Positions 1 through 5,630 of a stretch of 5,630 nucleotides of DNA are shown here, piece by piece (the stretch's first letter is position 1; every line of letters starts with the position of its first letter). The notes below the pieces were generated by a model, which saw only the letters and a list, made by a program, of their open reading frames with translations, had not been told where the DNA came from and did no database searches. Origin of the DNA: CAYJOG01 sp964371695 [NCBI: uncultured bacterium] (GTDB taxonomy: Bacteria > CAYJOG01); the NCBI GenBank assembly GCA_964371695.1, contig CAYJOG010000207.1, positions 1-5,630 of the forward strand, in the 5' to 3' direction. A program made the position numbers and the translations under genes.

Positions 1-180
1 CACACCCGTGTCCTGATACATGCTGAGCGGCATCAGCATCACACCCACTTCATCAAAAACCCGTTTTTGCAGCACGGCCACCGCGCCGGTGTAAAGGCTG
101 ATGGCGGCGCGCCCCGGAATGGCCTCCTGTACGTCGGACTGATACCAGCCCCCTTGCAAATACACCGGATCCTGCACATT
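1..180 (-). other. Unclassified C-terminal segment (continues beyond the window)
   Basis: Residues 1817-1876 follow the last FN3 domain. They contain DPVYLQGGWYQSDVQEAIPG, a short hydrophobic stretch (AAISLYTGAVAVLQ) and VFDEVGVMLMPLSMYQDTGV at the window edge. It is not another FN3 domain, because no Trp strand or GGPY phrase is seen at the expected spacing. It is also not a recognisable propeller entry, although a Trp (1828) lies where propeller II would begin after A2. It could be the start of another beta-domain. The protein clearly continues. Confidence 0.5.
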
Positions 181-3100
181 GGGAATGGCGCTGACCTCGT
201 AGCTGTTGATGCTTTCAACGGGGGGAACAGAGCTGTCCAGCGCCCGCACCACAAAATAATAGGTCTGGAGGTTTTCCAGGTTGGTGACGGTGTAACTCTG
301 GCCTGTGATGGGCGTGGCGTTGGCCAGGGTATAAGGCCCGCCGGGGGTGAGTGTGAAATAGATGTTGTAGCCCGACAGGTCGTTCAGCGGCAAACCATTT
401 TCATCGGCGCTGGGGGCTTCCCAGGTGAGCTCCACGGCGGTGTCCTGCGGCGTGGCGAACAGAATTACCGGCGGGGCCGGAGCCGCGCCACGGGGCGTGG
501 CCGTCACCTCGCTGCTGTTGTCGCTCTGATTCTGGGGAGTGTCACGGTCTTTGGCGCGCACCACAAAAAAGTAGGGCGTGTTGTTGATGAGACCAGAGAG
601 CGTAAACGAGGTGGCAGCCAGTGTGCTGGTGTTGGCTTTTGTATAGGGGCCCCCGCTGGTGAGGCTCACATACACGTCATAACCTGCGAGATCCTGAATG
701 GTAGTGCCATCGGTGTTGGTCACCACGGTTGACCAGCTCAGCAACACCAGGCCGTCACCGGCCAGGGCGTTCAGGTTCTGTGGCGGACTGGGCATATTGC
801 CCAGAGGCGTGGCGGTGAGTTCCACCGAGTTTGCGCTCTGGGCTGGGGCGGGACTGTCGCTGTCCTGCGCCCGCACCACAAAGTAATAGGTCACCCCGTT
901 GGTGAGACCCGACACCGTGGTGCCAGTCTGCGTGATGAGGGTGGGGTTGAACAGGCTGTATGGCCCCCCCGGCGTGGTGCCGAAATACACGTTGTAACCG
1001 GCGAGGTCCTGAATGGGCGTACCGTCGCTGTTGGTGGTCACGGCGCTCCAACTCAGGGTCACCCGCTTGTCGCCAGAAAGCGCGGTGAAGTTCTGCGGCA
1101 CGGCGGGGGGCTTGTTGGAGGGCAGGCCCGTGGCGATGTTGGACTTTTCCGATTCGTTGGCGGGGTTTTCGTTGTCCACCACCGTCACCTGAAAGAAATA
1201 GGGCACGGTGTTGAGCAGGTTGTTGACGGTGGCGGAGGTGGTGGTGGCGCTCACGTTGGTGGCGATGGTGTAAGGTCCGTTGGCGGTGGGGGCGAAATAA
1301 ATGTTGTAGGAATCCAGGTCCGTCACCGGCGTGCCGTCGGTATTGAGGATGGGGGCCGACCAGGACAGGGTGACCTCTTTGTCGCCCGCCACAGCCGAAA
1401 GACCAGAGGGCGGGTTGGGTTTGTTGCCGGTGGAAAAGGCGAACACACGGCCCGCGTCTGAAGCCAGAACCAGGAAATTGCCGGTGATGGCGGGCGAAGA
1501 CAGCACCCGTGCCTGCAGGCTGTCACGGAAAAGCTGAACGGTGATGTCATCGGCATCCAGCGCATAAAGGAAACTGTCATTGGCCCCGAAAAACACGATG
1601 TCGTTGGCGATGGCGGCGGTGCTGAGGATGGAATCGCCCACCACAAAGCGCCCCACCTCTGCCCCCGTGTCTCCATTCACGGCATAAAAAATGCCGTCCC
1701 AACTGCCCACATAAACCACCCGGTTGCGCACCGACGGGCTGGCGGTGATCAACCCGCCGGTGGCGAACTGCCACAACGTGACGCCGTTGCTGAGGGACAG
1801 GGCAAAAAGCGCCCCCTGGTCGGTGCCCACATAAAGCCGGTCTCCATCAATGCTGGGGGTGCTGGTGATGTTGGCGTTCAGGCTGGGGCTGCTCCACAAC
1901 AGTGCGCCATTGAGCGTGTTATAGGCGTTGACCCGTCCGCTGCTGCTGCCGATGTAAAGCAGCCCCTGACTCACCGCGCCACCGCCAATGATGGAGCCAT
2001 TGACCTGGGCGGGAGCGGCCCAGCGGTTCTGGCCCGTGTTGATGTCCAGCGCATAGATAAAACCGGAGAAGTCGCCGGCGTAAACCGTGCTGCCATCCAG
2101 CACCAGGGGGCCAAACACCGGCCCGCCGGTGGACACCCGCCAAATCTGTGTGCCGTTGACCCGGTCCAGGCCATATACAAACCCGTCGGCGCTGGCGTAC
2201 ACCACCACGTCGTCTCCCACCACAGGTGCAGACTGGATGATGCCGCCCGTCTTGAAGCGCCAGCGCTGCGCGCCGTTGCTCAGGTTCAGGGCATAGGCAT
2301 AACTGTCTTCGCTGCCGGCGAACACCGTGTCTGCCGCAATGGCCACGGGGCTGGACCCCACCACTGCGCCGGTCTGATATTGCCAGCGCGGCACCAGGGG
2401 GGGGGTGAGAATGGTGTTGATGAAGCCGGTCTTTTCGCTGGTGCAGCCAAACTGCCGCCAGACCACACACGCGCCGCCCGACGCAACACTGGGTGTGGCG
2501 GAAACTTCCAGCGAATCGGCGCTTTCATTACGGGGCGCTTTGTCGTCTACCGCCGTCACCACGAAGTAATAAGGCACACCATTGGTGAGCAGGCTCACGT
2601 TGTAGTTGGTGGCGGTGATGGGCGAGGGCGTGACCAGGGTATAAGGCCCGCCCGGCGTAAGGGACTGGTAGACAAGAAATCCGGCCAGGTCCGAGAGCGG
2701 GGAACCGTCATCATTGGTGGCGGGGCTGTTCCAGGTCAGCAGCACTGCGCTGTCCTGCGGCGTGGCCAGCAGGCCGGTGGGGGCAGCCGGGGGCTTCGTG
2801 TCCACCACCGAAGACGGCGTGGCCTGGGCGATGCTTGAAAAGGCGCTCTCGTTGGGCGGCGTCTGCGTGTCAAAAGCCAGCACCTCATAAAAATAGGTGG
2901 TGTCTGCGGTCACGTTGGTGTCCACAAAAGTGCCGATGCCCGGCCCCACCGTGCCCACCAGGGCAAAGGGGCCGCCCGCACTGAGAGAGCGATAGATATC
3001 CGTGCCGCCAATGTCCACAAACGGGTTGCCATCCAGATAGGTGGTGCTGGGGGTCCAGTTCAGGCGATTCTGCCCCGGTTCATCGGCGGCGGTGAAGGAC

Positions 3101-5630
3101 TGCGGCGGCGTAATGCCGGCCCCCAGTGCGTAAATGAACCTGTCCGCGCTGGTGAGATACAGAATGCCCTGAGACGGCGCCACGCTGCTCCAGATGCGCG
3201 CCCCGGTCTCGAAGGTGGAAAGAATCTGGCCGTCGGCCAAGTTCAGCGCATAAAGCTGCCGGTCGTCGGTGCCCACATACACCACGTTGCCCACCACAAT
3301 GGGACTGCTCAAAATGGCGCTGCCCAGTTGCCGCGACCACACCACCGCGCCGGTGTTTTCGTCCAGCGCATAAAAATTGAAATCAATGTCCCCCGCCAGC
3401 ACCAGCCCCCCCGCAATGGTGGGGCTCACCGTGACCCAGTTGCTGGTGTTAAACGACCACGCCAGTGAGCCATCGGCCTGATTGACGGCGATGACCTCGC
3501 CATAGGGTGCGGGCGCGCCCTGGTCGCTGGACACACCCATGTAAATCCGGGTGCCGGAAATAGCCGGGCTGCTGATGTTGTTCCCCCCCGTGTTGTAACC
3601 ATTGCTGGCGGGAAACGCACCCAGGTTCCAGACAGAAACACCCGTGGCGGCATCGAGGTAATACAGGTAGTTGTTGGTGGAACCGATGGCCAGCAGCCCC
3701 CCCAGCAAGGCGGGTGATCCGGGAACCTGACCACCCGTGGCCAGTTCCCACGCCTGGGAGCCATCCGCCAGATTCACGGCATAAACGCTGGCGTCCAGAC
3801 TGCCGAAATAGACCCGCACGTTGTCGCACACGGGGCTGGAGGCGTTCTCTGGCGGATTGCCGGGATTGGTGACGTGGGTGTCGAACTCCCACACCGTGGT
3901 GCCGTCGCCCCGGTTCAGCGCCACCACCTTGCGGGGAATGGGCATGATCAAAAGCGCGCCACACAAAGTCGGTGTGGCCCCCAGCACGCCGCCAAAAGAG
4001 CGCCGCCAGATTTCCGTACCACTGATTTTGTCCAGGGCCACCACGTCTCCGGTTTCGGTGGCGGTATAAACCACCGAACTCTCCACAATCGGGCTGGCCG
4101 TGATGGGGCCGCCCAGGTCCACTTTCCACCGGGCAATGAGCGAGGGGCCGATGGTTTCGGTGCTCACACCCACGTGAGAGCCACTGCCCTTGAACACCGG
4201 CCAGTCGCCGGGGGCCTGCAACGTGAGCGGCACGGCCAGGGCGCTGGAGACGGCCACAAAAGCCGTCGTGTTCAGGTTGCCTGTTTTGGCGCGCACCGTG
4301 CCGCCGGGGGCCTTGAGCGCCCGGATGTGTCCATCTGCAGAAACAGAGAGCTTCGCGCCGGTGTCCGCCTCAAACCGTGCGGCCACGGGCAGGCGATAAC
4401 CTTCTGCCGTGTCGGCCAGCACGGTGGCCCAGGTGTCGCCCCCGGTGGCCAGGGGGCTTTCGGCCACCAGCGTCAGACGGGTGGGCGTGACGGAGCTGAC
4501 TTCAATATGCACCGTAGTCTGAACAACCCCGGCCTGCACGGTCACCTGCACTGGGCCAATGGCGGTGGGCAGTGTCAGCCGGGCGCTGCCGTTTTCCAGC
4601 GGCAACACCCTGCCCTTGTCGGTTTTCCAGCTCACCGGGCCGGAAACCGGCGTGATGAGTTGAAGCCCCACATTGGCCCCCGGCCCCGCCCGTGGAGGGG
4701 CCTGCACCGAAAGAGCGGCAGCACTGCCCGTGCCCGCGTGTTGCAGGCGCAGGTGGGCGTCATAAAGATTCACCGGCAGCAGTTGATCCCGCACCGGCGC
4801 GGCCAGCAAAGCGACCAGCCCCTGCCGGGCATTTGCCTGACCGGCCAGATGCCCCAACGCCCCGGCTGCAATGGCCACGGCATAACTGGTACCCGACGCC
4901 ACCACCCCATCCAGGGGCAGATCCGCCCCCGGCGCGGATAAAAGCGGCGCACTGCCCAGCACCGAGCCGGACCAAGGGAGCCCCCCTGTCGTGCTGGCCG
5001 CCACAGCGGCGATGCCCGGCACATCGGCAGGAAAACGTCCGGCCAATGGGCCACTGTCGTTGCCCGACGGGGCCAGCACCACCGCCCCTTTTAACCGGCC
5101 CAGCCCCAGGGACAGGGCTTCGCGGGCTTCCTGCTCCACGCCCCGTGCGCCAAAACCCAGACAGATCACCTCGGCCCCCCAGCGGCTGGCGGCCTCCAGA
5201 CCCGACAACACCGAAGACAACGGGCAGCGGCCATGGGCACAGACCTTGACCGAAAGCAACTGGCAATCCGGGCAAAGCCCCCCGCCAAACTGGCTGGTGG
5301 TCTTGCCCGAAATGAGCATGGCCAGACGGGTGCCGTGGGAGTCCGCCGTGCCACTCTCATCCACCAGATTGACCTGATTCACGACCTGCCCCTGCAGGGC
5401 GGGGTGCGCGAGGTCGGCGCCAGCATCCAGCAAAGCCACCTTTACCGCGCGGGGAGGGTTCAGCCGCAGCATCTGTTCGGCCCGGTCATAACCGGTGAGT
5501 TGGCGGATGTTGCTCAGCGCCTGGGCCTGACGTTGGGAGTCGTCTTGCAGCGCCATCAGCACATTGGGCACACTCAGCGCCGGGCCAGGTGCGTGGGTGG
5601 CAAAGCGGCCGGTGGGGGGAGATCCCGAAA
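1..5630 (-). CDS. Giant modular S8 (subtilisin-like) serine protease with two PQQ-like propellers and FN3 repeats, partial at both ends
   Basis: One minus-strand frame is open through the whole window, giving 1,876 complete codons with no stop; start and stop lie outside. Domains in order, by window residue: pre-catalytic segment 1-56; S8 protease about 57-292 with catalytic Asp68, His98, Ser248 and oxyanion Asn190; Ig-like segments about 303-464; eight-bladed PQQ-like propeller 475-835; FN3 pair 840-1046; second eight-bladed propeller 1055-1398; four FN3 domains 1403-1816; unclassified 1817-1876. S8 enzymes hydrolyse peptide bonds and are usually made as secreted zymogens, so a signal peptide and propeptide are expected beyond 5630. 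FN3, Ig-like and propeller modules suggest an extracellular or surface-exposed protein (inference). Only nine cysteines were found, none in the FN3 domains. An automatic pipeline could equally name it after its FN3 or PQQ-like repeats. The reading frame is certain; the substrate and biological role are unknown. Confidence 0.97.
181..480 (-). other. Fibronectin type III domain B4
   Basis: Residues 1717-1816 show PAPPVILFATPQD, VELTWEAP, LNDLSGYNIYFTLTPGGPYTL, LQTYYFVVRALDSS and the ending EVSAIP. It is the last complete domain in the window. Its closest relative here is A2, the last FN3 of the earlier array, not its neighbour B3. Confidence 0.93.
324..456 (-). repeat. Dispersed direct repeat, copy 2 (inside FN3 domain B4)
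   Basis: This is the partner of 2634..2766. The exact matches are 324..342 (19 bases) and 441..456 (16 bases), at the same 2,310-base offset and in the same orientation and codon phase. The middle has diverged. Confidence 0.75.
493..792 (-). other. Fibronectin type III domain B3
   Basis: Residues 1613-1712 show PSPPQNLNALAGD, VLLSWSTV, IQDLAGYDVYVSLTSGGPY, NTPYFFVVRAKDRD and the ending EVTATP. It is most like B2 (AGD, LSW, DG-T-x-IQDLAGY, GGPY and FVVRA-x-D all shared). Confidence 0.94.
805..1113 (-). other. Fibronectin type III domain B2
   Basis: Residues 1506-1608 show KPPAVPQNFTALSGD, VTLSWSAV, IQDLAGYNVYFGTTPGGPY, NGVTYYFVVRAQDSD and the ending VELTATP. With B3 it shares the phrase IQDLAGY at an offset of 105 residues (315 bases), which fits tandem duplication within the array. 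Confidence 0.94.
1129..1422 (-). other. Fibronectin type III domain B1
   Basis: Residues 1403-1500 show KPNPPSGLSAVAGD, the Trp strand VTLSWSAP, the insert TDGTPVTDLDSYNIYF, NGPYTI, VPYFFQVTVVDN and the ending SEKSNIAT. It opens the array of four FN3 domains that starts directly after propeller II. Start-to-start distance to the next domain is about 103 residues. Confidence 0.93.
1435..2466 (-). other. PQQ-like beta-propeller II (eight blades)
   Basis: Residues 1055-1398 open with VVWRQFGCTSEKTGF, the counterpart of the W-P-x-F-x-G entry motif in propeller I, here with Cys1062 and a preceding Cys1054. Eight blades follow, with Trp at 1082, 1123, 1163, 1203, 1245 and 1286 (regular spacing of 40-42) and typical cores such as TVYAGDFSGFIYALD and RLYVGTDQGALFALS. 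The last two blade boundaries have lost Trp (Gly1326 and, near 1366, Leu-Phe), so the C-terminal blades are more divergent. It is more regular than propeller I and lacks its long loops. A fold-based binding or scaffold role is inferred; nothing points to catalysis. Confidence 0.9.
2397..2405 (-). repeat. Homopolymer of nine G (nine C in the coding strand)
   Basis: Nine consecutive G on the plus strand fall in codons for Thr-Pro-Pro-Leu, in the strap between the WRQFG entry motif and the first blade of propeller II. At the length given here the frame continues on both sides. A one-base change would shift the frame and truncate the protein. Confidence 0.9.
2491..2796 (-). other. Fibronectin type III domain A2
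   Basis: Residues 945-1046 start at KPPAAPTGLLATPQD and contain the Trp strand (VLLTWNSP), LAGFLVYQSLTPGGPYTL, NGVPYYFVVTAVDD and the ending EVSATP. It leads into propeller II after a short Ser/Gly linker. It resembles the distant domain B4 (181..480) more closely than its neighbour A1: by hand count about 51 of 94 residues match without gaps. Confidence 0.93.
2634..2766 (-). repeat. Dispersed direct repeat, copy 1 (inside FN3 domain A2)
   Basis: This stretch pairs with 324..456 at a constant offset of 2,310 bases (770 codons). The left edge shares 19 exact bases (2634..2652) and the right edge 16 exact bases (2751..2766). The encoded residues between them align without gaps. It looks like a duplicated piece of FN3-coding DNA. 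Confidence 0.75.
2815..3111 (-). other. Fibronectin type III domain A1
   Basis: Residues 840-938 run from TPPQSFTAAD through the B-strand Trp (NRLNWTPS), the C-strand DIYRSLSAGGPF, and the F-strand TTYFYEVLAFDT to the closing AQATP. This is the standard FN3 order: Pro-rich start, L-x-W, Y-x-(V/I)-Y, Y-x-Y/F-x-V-x-A-x-D and a terminal S-x-x-x-A-T-P. It is the most divergent of the six FN3 domains and the only one with DIYRSLSAGGPF instead of the NVYF-type strand. Confidence 0.88.
3124..4206 (-). other. PQQ-like beta-propeller I (eight blades, BamB-like type)
   Basis: Residues 475-835 begin with DWPVFKGSGSHVGVS, the W-P-x-F-x-G...G signature that opens many BamB/PQQ-like propellers. Eight blades follow, each of the form W-x-(x)n-G-x-(I/V)-x-(S/T)-x-P ... 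V-Y-x-G ... Y-A-L-(D/N)-x-x-(T/D)-G-x-x-x-W. Blade-marking Trp residues are 501, 541, 580, 627, 667, 724 and 764; at the next position (804) Trp is replaced by Ser. Spacing is 39-40 residues except after Trp580 (47) and Trp667 (57), where loops rich in Asn, Gly, Pro and Ala are inserted. Cys556 and Cys601 occupy equivalent places in blades 2 and 3. The family name refers to fold; no PQQ-binding dehydrogenase active site is evident, so a binding or scaffolding role is more likely. Confidence 0.9.
4237..4500 (-). other. Bacterial Ig-like (BIG-type) domain (tentative)
   Basis: Residues about 377-464 open with VTPTRLTLVAESPLATGGD and continue with WATVLADTAEGYRLPVARF, SVSADGHIRALKAPGGTVRA and TTAFVAVS. 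The order 'T-x-L-x-L, then A-x-G-x-x-W/x-V-x-A/D..A-x-G, then a Gly/Thr turn and A/K strand' is the usual layout of invasin/intimin-type BIG domains, which serve as stalks in surface proteins. It leads through a short linker (VPLTLQAPG) into the first propeller. The assignment rests on pattern; a profile search would be needed to name the family. Confidence 0.5.
4501..4722 (-). other. Ig-like beta-sandwich segment 1 (tentative)
   Basis: Residues about 303-376 follow the protease. They show alternating hydrophobic strands (LSVQAPPRAGPGANVGLQL, then GPVSWKT, SARLTLPTA, GPVQVTVQAG and TTVHIEV). The pattern of short strands ending in a paired V-x-V edge fits a bacterial Ig-like or post-protease beta-sandwich domain. 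No family-specific motif is visible, so the fold is inferred from strand pattern only. It has no cysteines, so there is no classical Ig disulfide. Confidence 0.45.
4753..5460 (-). other. Peptidase S8 (subtilisin family) catalytic domain
   Basis: All four key residues are recognisable. The Asp motif is VKVALLDAGAD (Asp68, 5425..5427), the His motif is SHGTRLAMLISG (His98, 5335..5337), the oxyanion-hole motif is VVLAPSGND (Asn190, 5059..5061), and the Ser motif is SGTSYAVAIAAG (Ser248, 4885..4887). Spacings of 30, 92 and 58 residues resemble subtilisin BPN' (32, 91 and 66), so the fold is complete and compact. FPADVPGIAAVAAS (residues 199-212) matches the usual strand after the Asn motif. The flanking residues are unorthodox: HGT is followed by RLAM rather than HVAG, and the usual GTSMAxPHVAG has become GTSYAVAIAAG, without the conserved Pro and His. 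Four cysteines (119, 122, 130, 135) cluster after the His motif and a fifth is at 156. An active endopeptidase is likely; specificity is unknown. Confidence 0.94.
5461..5630 (-). other. Segment upstream of the protease core (end of propeptide or mature N-terminus)
   Basis: Residues 1-56 begin with a Pro/Gly/Ala-rich stretch. A probable helix follows, rich in Gln, Arg, Leu and Asp (about residues 21-53, including LSNIRQLTGYDRAEQMLRL). It runs straight into the first beta-strand of the protease. In S8 enzymes this position holds the end of the inhibitory propeptide or the N-terminal helix of the mature enzyme; which of these it is cannot be decided here. No signal peptide is visible, so the gene must start further right. 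Met25 (5554..5556) is not a convincing start because the frame stays open upstream and no ribosome binding site precedes it. Confidence 0.5.

Noticed and set aside
67-732. Open frame of 221 codons on the plus strand
   Set aside because: Same in-register antisense effect, opposite FN3 domains B3 and B4; no recognisable protein features and no plausible upstream ribosome binding site.
181-1422. Regular spacing of about 310 bases as a satellite or CRISPR-like array
   Set aside because: The periodicity is that of FN3-coding units of about 103 codons with diverged sequence, not short identical repeats with spacers.
3449-4129. Open frame of 226 codons on the minus strand in another phase
   Set aside because: It overlaps propeller I, whose repeats and Trp spacing are clear in the main frame; the alternative translation is Arg/Gly-rich with no domain pattern.
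1435-4206. Quinoprotein (PQQ-dependent) dehydrogenase
   Set aside because: The blade motif is of the PQQ-like type, but there is no vicinal Cys pair, dehydrogenase active-site signature or cytochrome CxxCH. Two propellers sit between FN3 domains in a protease, so the name refers to fold only.
3874-4941. Open frame of 355 codons on the plus strand
   Set aside because: It lies codon-in-register opposite the sense frame. In G+C-rich genes such antisense frames stay open because TTA, CTA and TCA codons are rare. Its translation is low-complexity and resembles no family, while the sense strand encodes clear propeller, Ig-like and protease motifs.
4760-5275. Open frame of 171 codons on the minus strand in another phase
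   Set aside because: It overlaps the S8 domain with its four catalytic motifs in the main frame; the alternative product is Gly/Arg-rich filler.
5554-5556. Met25 as the gene start
   Set aside because: The frame is open upstream to the window edge, no Shine-Dalgarno sequence precedes it, and starting here would leave an S8 protease without signal peptide or propeptide.

Overview
The window lies inside one very large protein-coding gene on the minus strand. One reading frame (sense codons ending at positions 1, 4, 7 and so on) stays open without a stop from 5628 down to 1. It gives 1,876 residues, and both the true start (right of 5630) and the stop codon (left of 1) are outside the window. 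There is no intergenic DNA, RNA gene, mobile element or CRISPR array. Residue numbers below count from the first complete codon (5626..5628).

Layout from N- to C-terminus (right to left): a short segment before the protease; a subtilisin-type S8 serine protease domain with Asp68, His98, Asn190 and Ser248 all present; two beta-rich Ig-like segments; an eight-bladed PQQ-like beta-propeller; two fibronectin type III (FN3) domains; a second eight-bladed PQQ-like propeller; four tandem FN3 domains; and the beginning of an unrecognised C-terminal segment. The unit 'propeller followed by FN3 repeats' therefore occurs twice.

The organism cannot be named from this sequence. The DNA is visibly G+C-rich, and codon choice favours C or G in third positions. 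The architecture suggests a free-living bacterium (or possibly an archaeon) that makes large secreted or surface proteins. The likely picture, by inference, is an exported protease whose propellers and FN3 domains act as scaffold, spacer or binding surfaces. Nothing here identifies the substrate, and no multi-gene system is visible. The most notable points are the protease–propeller–FN3 fusion, the internal module duplication, and an FN3 domain (about 181..480) that matches a distant FN3 domain (about 2491..2796) at DNA level.
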